Shown here: positions 34,253-37,478 of the stretch, piece after piece
Position numbering within the stretch: the stretch's first letter is position 1
Layout of the letters: each line of letters opens with the position of its first letter
Notes under the pieces: generated by a model
What the model was told of the DNA's origin: nothing
Databases searched by the model: none
The model's input: only the letters and a program-made list of their open reading frames with translations
Made by a program: the position numbers and the translations under genes
NCBI RefSeq assembly: GCF_000341005.1
Contig: NZ_ANBD01000004.1
Span: forward strand, 9,082 to 46,559
Source: Nocardiopsis alkaliphila YIM 80379
GTDB taxonomy: Bacteria > Actinomycetota > Actinomycetes > Streptosporangiales > Streptosporangiaceae
DNA length: 37,478 nucleotides
Direction of reading: 5' to 3'

Positions 34253-34924
34253 TCACTCCCCGGCCCGGTGGTCGTTGTAGGTTCCGGCGCGTTCTTGGCC
34301 GGTCAGGTCGCCGATCGCCTCCATGATCCGGTCGGTGATGGCCCGACGTGCCTTGGCCGGGGTCAGGTGGTCGAAGCCGGTGGAGAAGTCCAACGGTTCA
34401 CCGAAACGCACGGTGAAGGGGCGGGGGCGCGGCACGTTCGCGCCGATGGGCTGAACGTTCTGGGTGCCGCTGAGGCCGACCGGTACCACCAGGGCCTTGG
34501 ACTCCAGTGCCAGGTGGGCCACGCCGGTGCGCCCCCGGTACAGGCGCCCGTCCCGTGAACGGGTGCCCTCGGGGTAGACCACGCAGGCCTCGCCCTCGTT
34601 GAGGCGCTCCAGCATCATCTCCAGCGACAGCATGGCGTCGCGACCGCTGCCACGACGTACCGGCATGGCGCCCAGGGCGCTGAACATCGTCTTGGTGACG
34701 TGGCCCTTGACACCGGGCGTCTCGAAGTAGTCGGACTTGGCCAGGAACCGGACCGGGCGGTGGGTCACCGCAAGGGGGATGACGACGCTGTCCACGAAGG
34801 ACAGGTGGTTGCCTGCCAAGATGACGGGCCCGTCGGCGGGGACGTTCTCACGGCCCTCGATGGTCGGGCGGCACAGGGTCCGGGCGAGGACCGACGCGGT
34901 CTGCCGCAACGCACCGTAGAGCAC
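34253..34924 (-). CDS. 1-acylglycerol-3-phosphate acyltransferase (PlsC type)
   Basis: A 223-residue membrane-associated acyltransferase that adds the second acyl chain in phosphatidate synthesis. Motif I is NHLSFVDS (His-x4-Asp), motif II follows in GAMPVRRGSGRDA, and motif III is VVYPEGTRSRDG; a VPVGLSGTQ block matches motif IV. The GTG at 34924 was chosen because GGGAG stands five bases upstream; the frame extends to 35023 but the extra residues are unlike the family. It is convergent with the GH89 gene. Confidence 0.9.
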   Translation of the reverse strand: MLYGALRQTASVLARTLCRPTIEGRENVPADGPVILAGNHLSFVDSVVIPLAVTHRPVRFLAKSDYFETPGVKGHVTKTMFSALGAMPVRRGSGRDAMLSLEMMLERLNEGEACVVYPEGTRSRDGRLYRGRTGVAHLALESKALVVPVGLSGTQNVQPIGANVPRPRPFTVRFGEPLDFSTGFDHLTPAKARRAITDRIMEAIGDLTGQERAGTYNDHRAGE

Positions 34925-35228
34925 GTGTTCTCCCAGGCTGGTGGAGGGTGGAGGGCCGCCACCAATGTAAGGGTGACCGGTGAGTAATACATGGTCCGAG
35001 CCAGGGAGAGTGTGATACCTCACCCGGCGAGGGCGGGACGGCCGAGAACGGGGGTGTGCGGGAAGGGGGCGGTTCGGTCCTCGCGCGAGCCGCTCCCCGC
35101 ATCGATCCTTTCCGTCTGGGGGTCACACGGCGTCCTTCGGAGCACGTGTGTCACGTCAGGGCCCGCGACGTCGCCGATGGGTCGCGAACCCGAAGAAGCG
35201 CGGACCACCCTGGTGGTGAGGAGGTGGT
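34925..35228. other. Intergenic region, no gene seen
   Basis: These 304 bases hold the promoter of the acyltransferase gene on the minus strand (a TTACATT box lies near 34965) and the 3' flank of the dehydratase gene. A short ACCACC-CT-GGTGGT hairpin at 35204-35217 could end dehydratase transcription. No coding region is supported. Confidence 0.4.
35204..35217 (-). terminator. Short hairpin after the dehydratase gene
   Basis: ACCACC (35204-35209) and GGTGGT (35212-35217) form a short perfect inverted repeat 11 nt beyond the dehydratase stop on the minus strand. The stem is short, so the call is weak. Confidence 0.25.
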
Positions 35229-36152
35229 TCAGTTCGACGGACGCCAGTCGGCGTTGGCTCCGCACACCACCAGACACGGGTTCTGGCCGGGCACACGCCC
35301 GGCCAGCCAGGCGGCGAAGGGCACCGCGGCCGCCGGTTCGGTGGCGATCCGGAACTCCTCCCACAACCGGGCCTGGGCGCCGATGATCTCGGCGTCCGAG
35401 ACCAGGGCCGGGGTCACCGGGTGAGTGCGAAGCACCTCGAAGGGCACCCGTCCCAGGGTCGCCGCGCCCAAGGCGGAGGAGGCGAGCGATTCCACCGGGG
35501 TGGTGACCGGGTGCCCCGCGGCCATCGCCGCGTGCATGCTCTGGCAGCCCTGCGGTTCCACCCCCACCACGCGTCTGCCCTCCGCGCCCAGCCGCACCCC
35601 GGCGGCCAGTCCGCCACCGCCCACGGCCACGACGATGCTCTCGCATTCGGGGGCGTCGGTGGCCACCTCCAGGCCGATGGTCCCCTGTCCGGCGACCACC
35701 AGGGCGTCGTCGAAGGCGTGCAGGTAACGCACCCCTTCGGAGTCGGCCTGTTCACGGGCGGCCTCGGCGGCCATCGCGTAGTGTTCGCCCACTCGGACGA
35801 TCTCGGCCCCGGTGGCCTCCAACGGTGCCGCCTTGGCCTGGGGCACCGTCTCGGGTACGTACACCGTTGCCCGCACTCCCAGGATCTTGGCGGCCGTGGC
35901 CACTCCCAACCCGTGGTTGCCGCCGGAGGCGGTGATGACCCGATCGGTGGGCTCGGCGCCCAACAGCGCGTTCAGCGCCCCGCGTAGCTTGAACGCGCCC
36001 GTGCGCTGGAGGTACTCCAGTTTCAGGGTGAGGGGTCGCCCATCCAGTTCGGTGCGCAGCACCGGGGTGCGGCGGATGTGCGGGGTGATGCGTTCTGCGG
36101 CGGCACGGACGTCGGTGGCCGTGGGCACTGCGGGTGCGGTGGTGGTGCTCAT
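35229..36152 (-). CDS. Threonine/serine dehydratase-like PLP enzyme
   Basis: A 307-residue fold type II PLP enzyme, probably deaminating L-threonine or L-serine to the keto acid and ammonia. The cofactor Lys is Lys55 in TGAFKLRGA. ASGGNHGLGVA binds the substrate carboxylate and VAVGGGGLAAG holds the cofactor phosphate. There is no C-terminal ACT regulatory domain, so it is the short catabolic-type form rather than the isoleucine-feedback type. It is transcribed divergently from a LysR regulator across a 130-bp region, which suggests control by that protein. The ATG at 36152 has GAGTGGAA upstream. Confidence 0.9.
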   Translation of the reverse strand: MSTTTAPAVPTATDVRAAAERITPHIRRTPVLRTELDGRPLTLKLEYLQRTGAFKLRGALNALLGAEPTDRVITASGGNHGLGVATAAKILGVRATVYVPETVPQAKAAPLEATGAEIVRVGEHYAMAAEAAREQADSEGVRYLHAFDDALVVAGQGTIGLEVATDAPECESIVVAVGGGGLAAGVRLGAEGRRVVGVEPQGCQSMHAAMAAGHPVTTPVESLASSALGAATLGRVPFEVLRTHPVTPALVSDAEIIGAQARLWEEFRIATEPAAAVPFAAWLAGRVPGQNPCLVVCGANADWRPSN

Positions 36153-36181
36153 GGTTCCACTCTGTCGCTACCGGCGATTAA

Positions 36182-36212
36182 CTTAAAGTCGATCTTGCTA
36201 AAGATCATTAAG
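36182..36212. promoter_or_regulatory. AT-rich LysR operator candidate between dehydratase and lysR-type gene
   Basis: GATCTT (36191-36196) and AAGATC (36201-36206) form a perfect inverted repeat four bases apart, flanked by CTTAA (36182-36186) and TTAAG (36208-36212). ATC and GAT half-sites eight bases apart resemble LysR-type binding sites. The whole stretch is far poorer in GC than anything nearby, and lies in the shared region of a divergent enzyme/LysR pair, where such regulators normally bind. Confidence 0.6.
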
Positions 36213-36285
36213 CAGAACTTTGTGTCATTCTTTGTTCCGGGACCTGTTTCCGGTCCTGTGGCGATCGGGGAAGGGGGAGAGGCGG

Positions 36286-37224
36286 TTGTTGGACGCCAAC
36301 CGAGTGAGGGTTCTGGTGGAGATCGCGCACGCCGGGTCGATCGCGGCCGCCGCCGAACGGCTCTCCTTCACCCCGCCCGCCCTGTCCCAGCAACTCACCA
36401 AGCTCGAACACGAGGTCGGCTGCCGACTGGTCGAGCGTGGCCGCACCGGCGCCACCCTCACCGAGGCGGGACGGGTCCTGCTCGAACACGGTGAGCGAGT
36501 GCTGGGGGAATTGCGCGACGCGGAGGCGGCCGTGCGCGAGGTGGCCGAACGACTTCCGGACCGTCTCTCCCTGGGTGCCTTCGCCAGCGCCGGCAAGGTC
36601 CTGCTGCCCGAGGCACTGGCGGTGTTCGGCCACGAGCACCCCCACGTGCGGCTGTCGCTGTCCGACATCGAACCGCCCGGCGGATACGGCCTGGTCACCT
36701 CCGGAGATCTCGACCTGCTCATCACCCACCGCTACCCTGGCGTGCCGCTGCCCCGCGCCGGTGGCCTGCACCGAGAACGCCTCCTGGTGGACCCGCTCAT
36801 GGTCGTGGCCCCGGTGGGCCATCCCATCACCGACACCGAGATGTCCCTGGCGGACCTGGCCGACCAGGAGTGGATCTGTGGAGCTCCCGGCATCCACAAT
36901 CGGATCAGCCTGGACAGTGCGGCCTCCGCCGCCGGGGTACGTCTGAGCGTGGCCTATGAGACCCGCGACTACGAGGTCGCCTTGGCCTTGATCGAGGCCG
37001 GCGTGGGCATCGCGCTCATTCCGCAGACCATCTTGGGCGCCGCCCGTGGCGGCGGCCGGGTCAGCCGGCCCCTGCGTGGTACGAGGCTGGCCCGAGAGAT
37101 CTACACGGTGTACCGTCGGCGCCCACCCGAGCCGGTTCCGGCCATGCTCGCCACCTTGCGCCGCACGGCCGCCCGCTCCCTGCCCGGGGCGAAGAAGGAG
37201 GGCCAGGACGCCCACACGCGATGA
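36286..37224 (+). CDS. LysR-family transcriptional regulator
   Basis: A 312-residue regulator with an N-terminal winged helix-turn-helix (about residues 1-60): RVRVLVEIAHAGSIAAAAERLSFTPPALSQQLTKLEHEVG. A periplasmic-binding-protein-like effector domain follows from about residue 90 (DRLSLGAFASAGKVLLPEAL). The TTG at 36286 was chosen because AAGGGGGAGAGG lies just before it and the predicted M-LDANRV start matches related regulators; an upstream ATG at 36220 would add 22 unlike residues. It probably controls the divergent dehydratase gene and itself through the AT-rich palindrome between them. The effector is unknown. Confidence 0.9.
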   Translation: MLDANRVRVLVEIAHAGSIAAAAERLSFTPPALSQQLTKLEHEVGCRLVERGRTGATLTEAGRVLLEHGERVLGELRDAEAAVREVAERLPDRLSLGAFASAGKVLLPEALAVFGHEHPHVRLSLSDIEPPGGYGLVTSGDLDLLITHRYPGVPLPRAGGLHRERLLVDPLMVVAPVGHPITDTEMSLADLADQEWICGAPGIHNRISLDSAASAAGVRLSVAYETRDYEVALALIEAGVGIALIPQTILGAARGGGRVSRPLRGTRLAREIYTVYRRRPPEPVPAMLATLRRTAARSLPGAKKEGQDAHTR

Positions 37225-37290
37225 GTTCGGCCCGGCAGCGGAGTCCCCATGGACGACGACGTCGACGACGAACCGTTGAATGGAGCGACC

Positions 37291-37478
37291 ATGACGACAC
37301 CCACCGGACTCCTCGTCCTCAGCCTGCCGATCGCCGACCGCAGGGAGTCGATGGTCTTCTACCGCGATGCCTTCGGGTTCGCTCCGATCGGTGAACCCGC
37401 CGAGGACGGCGTGCCCGAACCGCTCCAGTTCCGCCTCAACGACCAGGCCCTGCTCATGCTGGTGCCCACCGGCGGGGG
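37291..37478 (+). CDS. VOC (glyoxalase/bleomycin resistance) family protein, 5' part
   Basis: Only the first 62 or so residues lie in the window. The sequence begins MTTPTGLLVLSLPIADR, then MVFYRDAFGFAPIG and LQFRLNDQALLMLVP, the beta-alpha-beta pattern of a vicinal oxygen chelate domain. GGAG stands about five bases before the ATG. Nothing more specific can be said, since the metal-binding residues of the second half are outside the window. Confidence 0.75.
   Translation, partial: MTTPTGLLVLSLPIADRRESMVFYRDAFGFAPIGEPAEDGVPEPLQFRLNDQALLMLVPTGG

Noticed and set aside
34925-35023. N-terminal extension of the acyltransferase
   Set aside because: The extra 33 residues are unlike the family, and a well-placed ribosome binding site supports GTG 34924.

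Overview
The window looks like chromosomal DNA of a high-GC actinomycete. Codons end almost always in G or C, GTG and TTG starts are common, and stop/start overlaps (GTGA, ATGA, TGATG) are frequent. Several genes seem to be read from leaderless promoters, with a TAGNNT hexamer 6-8 nt before the start codon. The gene families (PF04672 methyltransferase, TIGR03086, DUF3099, DUF1989, CueP) fit Streptosporangiales or Nocardiopsaceae, for example a Nocardiopsis-like organism. That placement is inferred from gene content only.

Layout. 1-6.7 kb: purB (cut by the window edge) divergent from a sensor kinase/LuxR-type regulator pair, then an MpaB-family oxygenase, a small DUF3099 membrane protein with an odd start, a class V aminotransferase and a GNAT acetyltransferase. 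6.8-14.8 kb: aminopeptidase P, a hypothetical protein, a DUF4126-like membrane protein, a saccharopine-dehydrogenase-like oxidoreductase, a TIGR03086 protein, a type-B carboxylesterase and a PF04672 methyltransferase.

14.8-26.5 kb is the metabolic core. A complete respiratory nitrate reductase operon, narG-narH-narJ-narI-narK, is tightly packed and ends in strong hairpins. Divergent from narG is a large gene joining about a dozen membrane helices, a cupredoxin and a NirK-like two-copper domain, followed by a CopD-like membrane protein. The large gene carries an apparent single-base frameshift near 17,365. The shared 300-bp intergenic region holds several inverted repeats. The set suggests nitrate uptake and reduction to nitrite, with a copper enzyme nearby that may act on nitrite or another substrate.

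26.5-37.5 kb is a mixed region: a small basic protein antisense to the narK 3' end, a Nudix hydrolase, a HIT protein, an orphan two-repeat type I-E-like CRISPR array with leader but no cas genes, a CueP copper lipoprotein with a copper-operator-like palindrome, an aldo/keto reductase, a second GNAT protein, a DUF1989 protein, a GH89 alpha-N-acetylglucosaminidase beside a possible remnant of a sugar ABC permease, a PlsC-type acyltransferase, a threonine dehydratase-like enzyme divergent from a LysR regulator across an AT-rich operator-like region, and the start of a VOC-family gene. I found no tRNA, rRNA or insertion sequence.
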